Shown piece after piece: positions 24,707-32,638 of a stretch of DNA of 36,431 bases. Origin of the DNA: an uncultured Peptoniphilus sp. (GTDB lineage: Bacteria > Bacillota > Clostridia > Tissierellales > Peptoniphilaceae); NCBI GenBank assembly GCA_902489255.1, contig CABTZF010000017.1, forward strand, positions 1-36,431, given 5' to 3'. Every line of letters begins with the position of its first letter. The first letter of the stretch is position 1. Under the pieces are notes generated by a model. It was not told the DNA's origin, searched no databases, and saw nothing but the letters and a program-made list of their open reading frames with translations. Made by a program: the position numbers and the translations under genes.

Positions 24707-25372
24707 TTACCATTGCGGTCCATTCCACTCAAATGTTTCCCATTCAGCTACAAGTGGTTCTGTCCAAAATCTACCTGTAACACCGGTTTCTTTATCTACA
24801 TGAAGTAAATAATCATTGCCCGGAGCTGAAACTTCAAATTTTACTTTATAAACACCAACGCCTTCGTCAAATTTAATATTTGCACCATAGTGTGGACCAT
24901 CAGAAGCGTTCATAGGCATGAAAGCAACTTCTTGTACATGATCTGAACCTTCTTTTTGTAAATAAGCTTTTACTCCCAACCATGGAACAAAGTCGCCTAC
25001 GCCATATCCAAGTGTTGCTCCTTCTTCAGATGCTGTAATATCAGCTTCAATATGGCAGTCAGCTTCTTCTTTAGGAATTGAGTTTCCTGCCGGTTCCATA
25101 TCTACTGGTTGGAAATATACTCCAGATATTACTAAAGGTCCTTTAGTTTGGTCATCTCCAATTGGGAATTCTTCAAATCCGGCATCTTCTCCAGGAGCTG
25201 CCGCTTTAGAAGCTTCTGCTTCTTTTGCATTTTCTTCTGCAGGTGCTTGTTCTTCAGCAGAAGTATTAGCTTTATTATTAGCCGGTGCTTCTTCTTTCTT
25301 ACCACAAGCAACAAGTGTTAATGCAAATACAAGTGCTATGGCAACAAAAAATAAATTCTTTCTTCTTAACAT
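24707..25372 (-). CDS. P19/Tpd-type iron transport lipoprotein
   Basis: A 221-residue protein: signal peptide with lipobox LVAC (C23), an Ala/Glu/Lys-rich linker (25-65), and a Tpd/P19 beta-sandwich domain (66-221). Residues matching the P19 metal sites are H107 and E109 (DCHIEAD), M154, D158 and H161 (MPMNASDGPHYG) and H191 (LLHVD). The Met-to-His spacing of 7 equals that in Campylobacter P19 (M88/H95), where copper and iron bind. It acts outside the membrane and feeds iron to FTR1. Being lipid-anchored suits a Gram-positive without periplasm. Start preceded by AGGAGG; it follows FTR1 by 9 nt. Confidence 0.95.
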   Translation of the reverse strand: MLRRKNLFFVAIALVFALTLVACGKKEEAPANNKANTSAEEQAPAEENAKEAEASKAAAPGEDAGFEEFPIGDDQTKGPLVISGVYFQPVDMEPAGNSIPKEEADCHIEADITASEEGATLGYGVGDFVPWLGVKAYLQKEGSDHVQEVAFMPMNASDGPHYGANIKFDEGVGVYKVKFEVSAPGNDYLLHVDKETGVTGRFWTEPLVAEWETFEWNGPQW

Positions 25373-25381
25373 AATTTCCTC

Positions 25382-26719
25382 CTAATTTTTTTCTTGACTG
25401 GCTTCAAGCTCAGCTCTTATTTTTTTGTTTCTATTATATTGATAAATAACTGAAACAATGGTTACTATTAATAGAATTATTTGTGGAATCAGATTTTCAT
25501 ATCTGTCATATATTCCTATAGCTTCAGCAGACCATCCATTCATCCATGTAACTGTTGTTCTGCCAATTACATCGGCTTCTTGTAATTCTCCTATGCCCTT
25601 TCCTAAGAAAGACAAGCAAAGTATAAACATTAACCATGAAGTAAATGTAAAGAATGGTTTTAATGGTAGCTTTACAGAAACTTTAGCAATTAAATAATAT
25701 ACAATTGCAAGTATTACTACCGCCACTAAAAGACCGGCCCACATATGCATTGGATTGTCAGAAATACTTGTTCTCATGCCTTGGAAGAACAAAATAAGTT
25801 CAGCACCTTCTCTCGCTACTGCCAAAAATGAAGTGAATGATAAAGCTAAATAATTTCCTTTTGAAACAGATTGTTGAACTTTTTGTTGGATATACTTATT
25901 CCAAACTTCAACTTCAGCTTTAGAAAGCATCCAGTTAGATACATAAAACAGTACTATAACTGCAAGGAACATTGCTATTCCTTCAAATATTTCCTGCCCT
26001 ACTCCAGATTCCACTTCTCCAATATTCTTGGCAATTAAATTGAATACTCCTGCCAGGACTACCGAAAAGGCAATCCCAAGTACTGCTCCAATATATACAC
26101 CTTTTAAATAAGTTCTATTATTAGTCTTTGTTAAATATGCGGCAATAGCAGCGACCACAAGAATAGCTTCCAAGCCCTCACGTAGTGTTAATCCGAGAAC
26201 TGCAAAAAAAGTCCCGAATCTATTCAAGAGTTCTCCAAAAATTTGACCTGTTGAAAATTCAGATAAATCTTTTTTTTCTCCTCCACCGCTTTTGCTCTCT
26301 CCTGAAGTTCCGTCCAACGTATGGGCATCTTCATGAAGATAAGTTATAAGTGCATCAATTTCATCTTTAACTTCTTTTGGGTCCGCATCTTCTCTTATAG
26401 ATTTTTTAGCCCTATAAAATTGATGTTCCACCATTGAACCTCTTTGACCGGAAATTGCTGACATAGTTGTTTTTTCAAATCCAATTTTTTCGTAAAACTT
26501 AAAATAAGCCGTATTGATAGAATCTGTTGCAGATTTTTTTGCAGCTTCATCTTTAGGTTTATAATCTTCAACAGCTTTATTTAAATATTCACTCATAGCA
26601 TCAGCAACTTCAACCCAATTAGCATACTTTGTTTCAGTTGCAAATACTGACATAAACGAAATGCTAATTAGAGTAACTATTAAAATAAAAATATTGCTTC
26701 TGCTTTTAAATAATTTCAT
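25382..26719 (-). CDS. FTR1-family high-affinity iron permease
   Basis: A 445-residue protein. A signal peptide (1-28) and an extracytoplasmic helical domain (about 30-150, with conserved acidic and His residues such as HEDAH) precede a seven-helix FTR1 domain. The two iron-path motifs REGLE (180-184) and REGAE (303-307) are both intact. It is related to EfeU and to yeast Ftr1p, which take up iron coupled to a redox partner. Here the partners would be P19, DUF2318 and the FMN lipoprotein rather than a copper oxidase. It overlaps the upstream ATPase gene by 14 nt. Confidence 0.95.
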   Translation of the reverse strand: MKLFKSRSNIFILIVTLISISFMSVFATETKYANWVEVADAMSEYLNKAVEDYKPKDEAAKKSATDSINTAYFKFYEKIGFEKTTMSAISGQRGSMVEHQFYRAKKSIREDADPKEVKDEIDALITYLHEDAHTLDGTSGESKSGGGEKKDLSEFSTGQIFGELLNRFGTFFAVLGLTLREGLEAILVVAAIAAYLTKTNNRTYLKGVYIGAVLGIAFSVVLAGVFNLIAKNIGEVESGVGQEIFEGIAMFLAVIVLFYVSNWMLSKAEVEVWNKYIQQKVQQSVSKGNYLALSFTSFLAVAREGAELILFFQGMRTSISDNPMHMWAGLLVAVVILAIVYYLIAKVSVKLPLKPFFTFTSWLMFILCLSFLGKGIGELQEADVIGRTTVTWMNGWSAEAIGIYDRYENLIPQIILLIVTIVSVIYQYNRNKKIRAELEASQEKN

Positions 26720-27398
26720 CTCTATCCCCTTTTTTTAATAATTTACCATCATCCATCTGATAAAGAATATCTCCATATTTTAAAATATCAAGCTCATGAG
26801 TTACTATTATTAGAGCGGTGCCCTTAGAATTGATTTTTTTTAACAAGTCCATAATCTCAATTGTGGTTTTTTTATCTAGATCGCTTGTCGGTTCATCCAA
26901 TATTAAAACTCTAGGTGAATTTATTAAGGACCTTGCAAGTAGAACTCTCTTTAATTCTCCTCCCGACAAGTTTTTCGGAAAATCATCTTTTAAATAAAAA
27001 ATGCCCATCATATCCAAGAGCATGCTCGCTCTTTCATAAATAGATTCATTTCTTTTAAATAAATAATAAGGTAAGCACACATTTTCCAAAACACTTAAAT
27101 TTGGGATAGTCCCCAAACTTTGTGGAACAAATCCTATGATTTCATTCCTATACCTGCTCATTTCTTCGTCAGAAAAGTCATTTATATCCTTATCCTCAAA
27201 AAATATTTTTCCTTCTGAGGGCTTCAGTAGACCTGCGAGCAAATTTAAAAAAGTCGATTTGCCTGACCCACTTCTTCCTATGATGTGAATAAATTCCCCT
27301 TCATTTAAGGTAAAATCCACATTTTTTACTGCATAAAAATTAGCTGATCCTCTTGTAAAATTTTTTGATAAATTTTCTGTTCTAATAATAGCCTTCAT
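26706..27398 (-). CDS. ABC transporter ATPase, second of the iron operon
   Basis: A 230-residue ATPase: Walker A GRSGSGKST (about 41-49), Q-loop VPQSLGT, signature LSGGELKRV, Walker B VLILDEPTSDLD and H-loop VTHE. It belongs to the same MacB/LolD-like group as the ATPase at 20223-20942 but differs clearly in sequence, so it is not a recent duplicate. It lies next to FTR1 and far from the permeases, at the promoter-proximal end, which suggests it may pair with one specific FtsX-like subunit. The ATG overlaps the DUF4418 stop by 1 nt. Confidence 0.94.
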   Translation of the reverse strand: MKAIIRTENLSKNFTRGSANFYAVKNVDFTLNEGEFIHIIGRSGSGKSTFLNLLAGLLKPSEGKIFFEDKDINDFSDEEMSRYRNEIIGFVPQSLGTIPNLSVLENVCLPYYLFKRNESIYERASMLLDMMGIFYLKDDFPKNLSGGELKRVLLARSLINSPRVLILDEPTSDLDKKTTIEIMDLLKKINSKGTALIIVTHELDILKYGDILYQMDDGKLLKKGDRDEII

Positions 27399-27793
27399 TA
27401 TTTATTTTTTTCTTTTAAGCTGTAAAAGATATTAACAAGGACTAAAGCTCCGGCAAGTAAGGTGCACAAGGGTATTGTCTTTGCCCTACATCCCATATCA
27501 GCTTTCATGCAACCTCCAATTAGAAAATTTGCATTAAATATTTCTAAAATACCTATACATATGTTTGAAATAGCTATACCTATAGCTATTTTCGAATCTT
27601 TTACTATTATAAATATAAGAGCTAGTACTAAAATAACTGCACCTATACCCATTGTAATGTTTCCCATCCAGTGGCATTTCATAAATTTTCCGTCTGCCAT
27701 CGGCTGGCAAACAGGAGTTATATATTTAGGTGCAAGAATTAATAAAAACCCAATTATTGCGGAAATATATCCAAAAATCTTTTTATTATTCAT
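27398..27793 (-). CDS. DUF4418 family membrane protein
   Basis: A 131-residue protein with four membrane helices (about 5-24, 45-65, 69-90 and 105-124). Five cysteines plus HW near the membrane borders are conserved in kind: C29, C40-H41-W42, C95, C102 and C110 (motifs KCHWMG and GGCMKADMGC). The cysteine-rich outer loops suggest a metal or redox role. It is the first gene of the iron operon. The molecular function of DUF4418 proteins is not known to me; an accessory role in iron uptake is inferred from context only. Confidence 0.85.
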   Translation of the reverse strand: MNNKKIFGYISAIIGFLLILAPKYITPVCQPMADGKFMKCHWMGNITMGIGAVILVLALIFIIVKDSKIAIGIAISNICIGILEIFNANFLIGGCMKADMGCRAKTIPLCTLLAGALVLVNIFYSLKEKNK

Positions 27794-27884
27794 TAAATTT
27801 ATCCTTTCTGATTTTGTTTCAAATATATTTTAATATAAAAATTTTTTAATATTTTAATTAAGTTACATTAATTAAATATAAATT

Positions 27885-27917
27885 TGAAAATATATATCAT
27901 ATAAAAACCATTTTCAA
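27885..27917 (-). promoter_or_regulatory. Iron-operon promoter with overlapping Fur-box-like palindrome
   Basis: On the minus strand TTGAAA (27912-27917) and TATATT (27889-27894) are 17 bp apart. The 15-mer covering the -10 (27885-27899, TGATATATATTTTCA on the minus strand) matches 11 of 14 defined positions of the 7-1-7 Fur consensus. A wider inverted repeat TGAAAAT...ATTTTCA (27885-27891 and 27910-27916) spans -35 to -10. The AT-rich background lowers certainty. Confidence 0.55.
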
Positions 27918-27982
27918 TAATAAACCATTTTTAAAATTTTTACAATATATTTATTTTAAAAATATACAAATAAATATGAGCC

Positions 27983-28020
27983 AAAAAAAGCTCTTGAAAT
28001 CATTATTGAATTTCAAGAGC
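27983..28020 (-). terminator. Rho-independent terminator of the lipoprotein gene
   Basis: Perfect stem GCTCTTGAAAT / ATTTCAAGAGC (arms 27990-28000 and 28010-28020), followed on the minus strand by TTTTTTTGG. It insulates the iron operon from the genes to its right. Confidence 0.9.
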
Positions 28021-28066
28021 AAAATTTTATTTGCGATATTAAAATTGAATTATTAGAACTTATTTC

Positions 28067-28606
28067 CTAAGCGTCAAGCTTTAAAGTGCCTGTGTAATAA
28101 GCACCCACTCCCAGATTGTTGTCCTTATCATCTTTTTCTACTGTATTTTTAAGTTTTAAATCACCGACATATGTTTTACCGTCCACTTTTATTTCATAAT
28201 TTAGTATATTTCCTTTAAATTCTACAGGCCCATCCTTAATAAGCTTTACAATAAGAACTTGAAATTCTTCCAAAGAATTTCCATCAGGAGTTATTTTATA
28301 CCTAACTCCTTCCTCCTTGCAATCCTTTAAATCTGCATAATAAATTTTATTATTTTCCGGATCAAAAACTTCTTCATTTTCACTTGGCTTTAACTCGCCA
28401 CTTTGTTTAGAATTTTCCACTTTCCCTTGCTGACATTGACCGTTTTTATCAACAGCTTTGCCCAAATCTTTATTATTTTTTACTTGGCTTACTTCTGTAT
28501 TTTCTTTTTTATCAAGATTTTCATTACCGGTCTTGTTACAAGCAATTAGGGTAAAGGTCAAAAAAATTATAGATAGAAAAGTCAATCTTTTAATAATCTT
28601 TCTCAT
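28067..28606 (-). CDS. Secreted lipoprotein of unknown function
   Basis: A 179-residue protein with a signal peptide and lipobox LIAC (C23), a polar Lys/Asn/Glu linker (24-75) and a small C-terminal beta-rich domain (about 80-179). The domain ends in LNYEIKVDGKTYVGDLKLKNTVE...GAYYTGTLKL. No named family was recognised. The C-terminal part resembles the product of the gene just upstream (shared NYE-n5-G-n2-[YF]VG-n-L-n-L and a G-Y-n-G-L ending), so the two are tandem paralogues. Start with TAGGAGG. Confidence 0.8.
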   Translation of the reverse strand: MRKIIKRLTFLSIIFLTFTLIACNKTGNENLDKKENTEVSQVKNNKDLGKAVDKNGQCQQGKVENSKQSGELKPSENEEVFDPENNKIYYADLKDCKEEGVRYKITPDGNSLEEFQVLIVKLIKDGPVEFKGNILNYEIKVDGKTYVGDLKLKNTVEKDDKDNNLGVGAYYTGTLKLDA

Positions 28607-28674
28607 AAAAAACCTCCTATATTTTTATTGATAAAAATCTTTGTTATTTAATTAGTGATTTTTTTAAATTTTAT

Positions 28675-29025
28675 CTATCTTGCCCAACCTCTGTCATATA
28701 GGTCGCCGATATAAACGCCCTTAAACCAATTTTCTCTCATTTCAACAACTTTATTTAAGTACAATGTGCCAACAAATCTTCTTCCACTTCTTACAACTTC
28801 ATAATTTGGAATTGCCGTTGGAAAATTTGAATGACTTTGATATATTTCCGCTCTGTATCCATAAATAACATTATCATCAAAACCTAATACTGAAATTTTT
28901 TTACAAATTCCTTTATAGGTGTCTTCACTTCTTACATAATTTTCATTTTCTGCAAAAATAGATATTAATGAAAAAGTTAGAATAAACATTAACGATATTA
29001 TAAGTAATCGTTATCCTGTCTTCAT
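28675..29025 (-). pseudogene. Small secreted protein with in-frame stop in its signal peptide
   Basis: The natural start appears to be ATG 29023-29025, preceded by AAGGAAG at proper spacing. The reading is M-K-T-G-stop (TAA at 29011-29013) and then, in the same frame, RLLIISLMFILTFSLISIFA, a typical signal-peptide core. The mature domain follows, with NYEVVRSGRRFVGTLYLNKVVE near the C-terminus. The frame can reopen at the ATG at 28987-28989 (104 residues), but that start has no ribosome site and gives a signal peptide without its basic end. Either the gene is freshly inactivated, it is read by reinitiation, or the stop is a sequencing error. The paralogue downstream is intact. Confidence 0.6.
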
Positions 29026-29160
29026 GATTTACTTCCTTACTCCAAAGGCTTTTATCTATAACTTATTTATCCTATTTTTATTCTTTTAATCACTTGTTAA
29101 ATAAAATTTACTATTTTTGCTCCTAAGAATTTGCCGACTTATTTGCCATGAAATAAAGCT
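29026..29160. other. Intergenic spacer
   Basis: AT-rich and without a gene. It would hold the promoter of the secreted-protein pair; no hexamer pair with good spacing is convincing. Confidence 0.4.
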
Positions 29161-29186
29161 AAAAAAGGCAGGACATCATTCCTGCC
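29161..29186 (-). terminator. Probable terminator of the gltX-glycolysis operon
   Basis: GGCAGGA (29167-29173) pairs with TCCTGCC (29180-29186). On the minus strand the stem is followed by TTTTTTAG. It is about 215 nt past the last stop codon of the operon, and it forms the left end of the inverted-repeat segment. Confidence 0.7.
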
Positions 29187-29402
29187 GAGCTTGTTGAGAA
29201 AGTAGAAAACCGTCATACAAAGACAATAATCTGAAAAAAATCGATAAAATTTCAAAATGAAAATCCTTAACCAAAATCACATTATTTAATATTAGTAAAT
29301 TTGATATTTAAAAGTTCGTATTTTAAAAATTTCATATTTTTATATTTTGTCAGGCTTTACGCCTTGTCTGCGTTCTTAACAGACTCGTATCCCGCCTTTT
29401 AT
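29161..29402. repeat. Segment with imperfect terminal inverted repeats, possible miniature element
   Basis: The left end AAAAAAGGCAGGACA (29161-29175) matches the reverse complement of the right end (29388-29402) at 12 of 15 positions. Between them lie about 210 bp with no gene. The 48 bp at 29349-29396 are about 54% G+C, far above the background. The right end abuts the stop codon of the SixA-like gene. No clear target-site duplication is visible, so an element is only a suggestion. Confidence 0.35.
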
Positions 29403-29827
29403 CAATATAACCCCAAAAGTTTTCCCTGTAAATTTTTATCGACCTCGATTTTATGGATTGAGCCTCTTGAAACTATAATATTTTCTTTGCACAAATCTCT
29501 TATCCATGTTGAAATAAAAGGTTCATGGCTTACAATTATATAAGTTTTATTAAACTTTAATTTTTTTATAAAATCTTTTATATGAAAATTATACACCTCT
29601 TCATTTACAACAAATTGAATCCCCAATAATCCTGCCAAAATTTCGCTCGTTTGACAAGCCCTTGTAAGAGGAGATGAAATTATTTGTATTTCTTTGGACT
29701 TTTCTAAAGTTTTTGCAAATCTTTCAAATTTTTCCTTTAATAAGATTTTTCCTTTGGTTGTTAATTCTCTTGAAAAATTATCCCCATAATTTTCAGCAAG
29801 TCCATGCCTTATAAAATATAAAATCAT
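29402..29827 (-). CDS. SixA-like histidine phosphatase
   Basis: A 141-residue protein of the histidine phosphatase (phosphoglycerate mutase-like) superfamily. The RHG motif with nucleophile H8 lies at 7-9, R56 is in SSPLTRACQT, and the second catalytic histidine H101 is in VSHEPF. The short length and sequence fit the SixA group (phosphohistidine phosphatases) rather than full-size phosphoglycerate mutases. Its start overlaps the enolase stop by 4 nt (ATGA), so it is translated with the glycolytic genes. The substrate is unknown; a phospho-histidine protein or a small phosphorylated metabolite are both possible. Confidence 0.85.
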   Translation of the reverse strand: MILYFIRHGLAENYGDNFSRELTTKGKILLKEKFERFAKTLEKSKEIQIISSPLTRACQTSEILAGLLGIQFVVNEEVYNFHIKDFIKKLKFNKTYIIVSHEPFISTWIRDLCKENIIVSRGSIHKIEVDKNLQGKLLGLY

Positions 29828-31110
29828 TTAAGGTTGTAAAATCCTGCCATTCCAGCATAAGTTGCCGAATCTTTCAGTTCATCTTCTATTCTTAGAAGTT
29901 GATTATATTTTGCCATTCTTTCGCTTCTTGCCGGAGCTCCTGTTTTTATAAAACCTGCATTGGTAGCAACAACAAGGTCTGCTATGGTTGAATCTTCTGT
30001 TTCACCTGATCTGTGGGAAACTATTGCACTCATATTGTATCTTTTTGCAAGTTCAATGGCATCAAGGGTTTCTGTTAAGGTTCCGATTTGATTTAATTTT
30101 ATTAAAATTGAATTTGCAACTTTTTCATCTATGCCTTTTTGAAGTCTTTTTGTATTTGTTACAAATAAGTCATCCCCAACTAATTGAACTTTATCGCCAA
30201 TTATTTTTGTTAAATATTTCCAACCTTCCCAATCATCTTCTGCCAAGCCGTCTTCTATAGAATAAATCGGATATTTTTCTGTCAAATATTTATAATAGTC
30301 TGCTATTTCATGAGAGCTGTAACTTACTCCTTCTCCAATCAATTCATAGGTTTTTTTATCCTTATTGTAAAATTCTGACGCAGCCGCATCTATAGCAAGA
30401 ACAATATCTTCTCCCGGTTTATAACCCGCGTTTTCTATTGCTTTAATAATTATTTCCAGAGCCTCTTTGTTTGATGACAAATTTGGGGCAAATCCTCCTT
30501 CATCACCAACTGCCGTTGAAAGTCCAAGCTTATTTAATTCTTTTTTTAGAGCATGGTAAGTTTCTGCTCCCATTCTTAAAGCTTCTTTAAAAGATTTTGC
30601 TCCTACGGGGAGAATCATAAATTCTTGTATATCTACATTATTATCTGCATGGGCTCCTCCATTTAAGATATTCATCATCGGTACGGGAAGTGTTTTTGCA
30701 TTTACTCCTCCAATATAAGAATATAAGGGAAGACCTAATTCATCTGCAGCTGCACGAGCGACTGCAAGAGAAACTCCAAGAATTGCATTTGCTCCCAATT
30801 TACTTTTATTTTCTGTTCCATCTAATTCGATAAGTAATTTATCAATGGCAACTTGATCAAAAATATATTCATCCATAAGCTTATCGGCAATTATCGTATT
30901 TACATTTTCAACAGCCTTCATAACTCCCTTGCCCAAATAGCGATCACCTCCGTCACGAAGTTCACAAGCTTCGTGAATTCCTGTGCTTGCTCCTGATGGG
31001 ACTATGGCTCTTCCAAATCCGCCTTGGTCTGTTAAAACTTCAACTTCAATTGTCGGATTTCCTCTTGAATCTAAAACTTCTCTTGCATAAATATCTCTTA
31101 TAAAACTCAT
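29824..31110 (-). CDS. eno: Enolase
   Basis: A 428-residue enzyme converting 2-phosphoglycerate to phosphoenolpyruvate. Present are the N-terminal REVLDSRGNPTIEVEV, the magnesium and catalytic segments SIEDGLAEDDWEGW, VGDDLFVTNTKRL and LIKLNQIGTLTETLDAI, and the SHRSGETED loop. Length is standard. Start preceded by TAGGAGGG. It lies 10 nt after gpmI and overlaps the phosphatase gene. Cytosolic; may also appear on cell surfaces in related species, as is known for the family. Confidence 0.99.
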   Translation of the reverse strand: MSFIRDIYAREVLDSRGNPTIEVEVLTDQGGFGRAIVPSGASTGIHEACELRDGGDRYLGKGVMKAVENVNTIIADKLMDEYIFDQVAIDKLLIELDGTENKSKLGANAILGVSLAVARAAADELGLPLYSYIGGVNAKTLPVPMMNILNGGAHADNNVDIQEFMILPVGAKSFKEALRMGAETYHALKKELNKLGLSTAVGDEGGFAPNLSSNKEALEIIIKAIENAGYKPGEDIVLAIDAAASEFYNKDKKTYELIGEGVSYSSHEIADYYKYLTEKYPIYSIEDGLAEDDWEGWKYLTKIIGDKVQLVGDDLFVTNTKRLQKGIDEKVANSILIKLNQIGTLTETLDAIELAKRYNMSAIVSHRSGETEDSTIADLVVATNAGFIKTGAPARSERMAKYNQLLRIEDELKDSATYAGMAGFYNLK

Positions 31111-31120
31111 TTCTACCCTC

Positions 31121-32638
31121 CTAATTATTTTCTATTAATGACTTTCCCGTCATTTCATCAGGCTTTTTAATTTTTAAAATTTGAAGAATTGTCGGTGATA
31201 TATCACACAAAGCACCGCCGCTTCTTAACTTAATATTTCCCATTCCATAAACAATAAAAGGAACAAGATTGGTTGTGTGACTGGTTATTGGTTTATTATC
31301 TTCTGTTAGCATCATATCACAATTACCGTGGTCGGCAGTAATAAGAGCAACACCGCCTAATTTTTTAATTTCTTCTAAAATTTTCCCAATACACTTATCA
31401 ACTGTTTCCACAGCCTTAACTGCTGCAGGAATGACTCCTGTATGCCCAACCATATCAGGATTTGCAAAATTTAATATTATACAGTCGTAACTATTTTCCC
31501 TTAATTTTTCAATTAAATTTTTTGTAATTTCAGGTGCACTCATCTCAGGCTGCATATCATAAGTAGCCACTTTTGGAGATGGAACAAGAATTCTATCTTC
31601 TCCAATAAAAGGTTCTTCTCTTCCCCCATTAAAGAAAAATGTTACATGGGCATACTTTTCAGTTTCAGCAATTCTCAGCTGCCTCATTTTTTCTTTTTCT
31701 AAAATTTCTCCCAAAGTATTGGTGGGCCTGTTTTCAGGAAAGGCTACATTTGTATGAGGAATTGTCTTATCATATTGCGTCATGGTCACAAGATAAATAT
31801 TTTTTTCTTTCCTGTCAAAACCTGTAAAGTTTTCATCAACTAAAGACCTTACAATTTGTCTAGCCCTATCCGGTCTAAAATTAAAAAATATCAATGAATC
31901 ATTATCTTTAATTTTCCCTTCCGGATCAATTTCAACGGGCAAAATAAATTCATCAGTAATTCCATCCCTATAAGATTTTTTTATTGCTTCTATTGGATTG
32001 TCATTTTTATTTTCACATTTAGATGTTAATAAATCAAAATATTTTTTTGTTCTTTCCCATCTTTTATCCCTATCCATGGCATAATATCTGCCACTAATAT
32101 CAGCAATTTTACCAATACCGATTTTACCTAAATAAGCACAAAGTTCTTCCACATCATTAACTGCAGCATTGGGAGAAACATCTCTTCCGTCTGTTATGAC
32201 ATGGATATATACCTGTTCAAGTCCTTCTTTTTTGCACAAATTTACCAGTGCCAAAAGGTGGTCAAAATGAGAATGAACTCCGCCTTTGGAAACCAATCCC
32301 ATTAAATGCATAGCTGAATTATTTTTCTTGCAATTATTTACTGCTGCTAAAAATTTTTCATTTGAAAAAAAACTTCCATCTTCAATTTCATTACTTATTC
32401 TTGTAAGGTCTTGGTAAACAACTCTTCCTGCTCCTGTGTTCAGGTGACCTACTTCAGAATTTCCCATTTGACCCATAGGAAGACCCACCCATTTTTCGCT
32501 GGCAAAAAGAGTGGTGTTGGGATAGTTTCTATAAAGTTCATCAAGTACCGGTGTTTTAGCAAGACTAATTGCGTTTCCGGAATAAGCTTTGTAAACTCCG
32601 AAACCGTCTAAAATTATCAATAATACAGGTTTCATCAA
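31121..32638 (-). CDS. gpmI: Phosphoglycerate mutase, 2,3-bisphosphoglycerate-independent
   Basis: A 505-residue manganese-dependent enzyme interconverting 3- and 2-phosphoglycerate, of the alkaline-phosphatase superfamily. The phosphoserine site is S61 in MGQMGNSEVGHLNTGAG. Metal-binding segments include LIILDGFG at the start, FFNFRPDRARQ, NFANPDMVGHTG and ITADHGNCDMM. Length is typical (about 510). The ATG overlaps the tpiA stop by 4 nt. Manganese dependence may make glycolytic flux pH-sensitive, as known for clostridial enzymes. Confidence 0.98.
   Translation of the reverse strand: MMKPVLLIILDGFGVYKAYSGNAISLAKTPVLDELYRNYPNTTLFASEKWVGLPMGQMGNSEVGHLNTGAGRVVYQDLTRISNEIEDGSFFSNEKFLAAVNNCKKNNSAMHLMGLVSKGGVHSHFDHLLALVNLCKKEGLEQVYIHVITDGRDVSPNAAVNDVEELCAYLGKIGIGKIADISGRYYAMDRDKRWERTKKYFDLLTSKCENKNDNPIEAIKKSYRDGITDEFILPVEIDPEGKIKDNDSLIFFNFRPDRARQIVRSLVDENFTGFDRKEKNIYLVTMTQYDKTIPHTNVAFPENRPTNTLGEILEKEKMRQLRIAETEKYAHVTFFFNGGREEPFIGEDRILVPSPKVATYDMQPEMSAPEITKNLIEKLRENSYDCIILNFANPDMVGHTGVIPAAVKAVETVDKCIGKILEEIKKLGGVALITADHGNCDMMLTEDNKPITSHTTNLVPFIVYGMGNIKLRSGGALCDISPTILQILKIKKPDEMTGKSLIENN

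Noticed and set aside
25132..25314. Minus-strand Lys/Leu-rich frame inside the P19 gene
   Set aside because: It is a frame shadow of the low-complexity linker of the P19 lipoprotein.
29172..29300. Minus-strand frame ending LLSQQARQE within the inverted-repeat segment
   Set aside because: It is about 40 codons without a start or ribosome site and runs through the terminator hairpin; likely chance.
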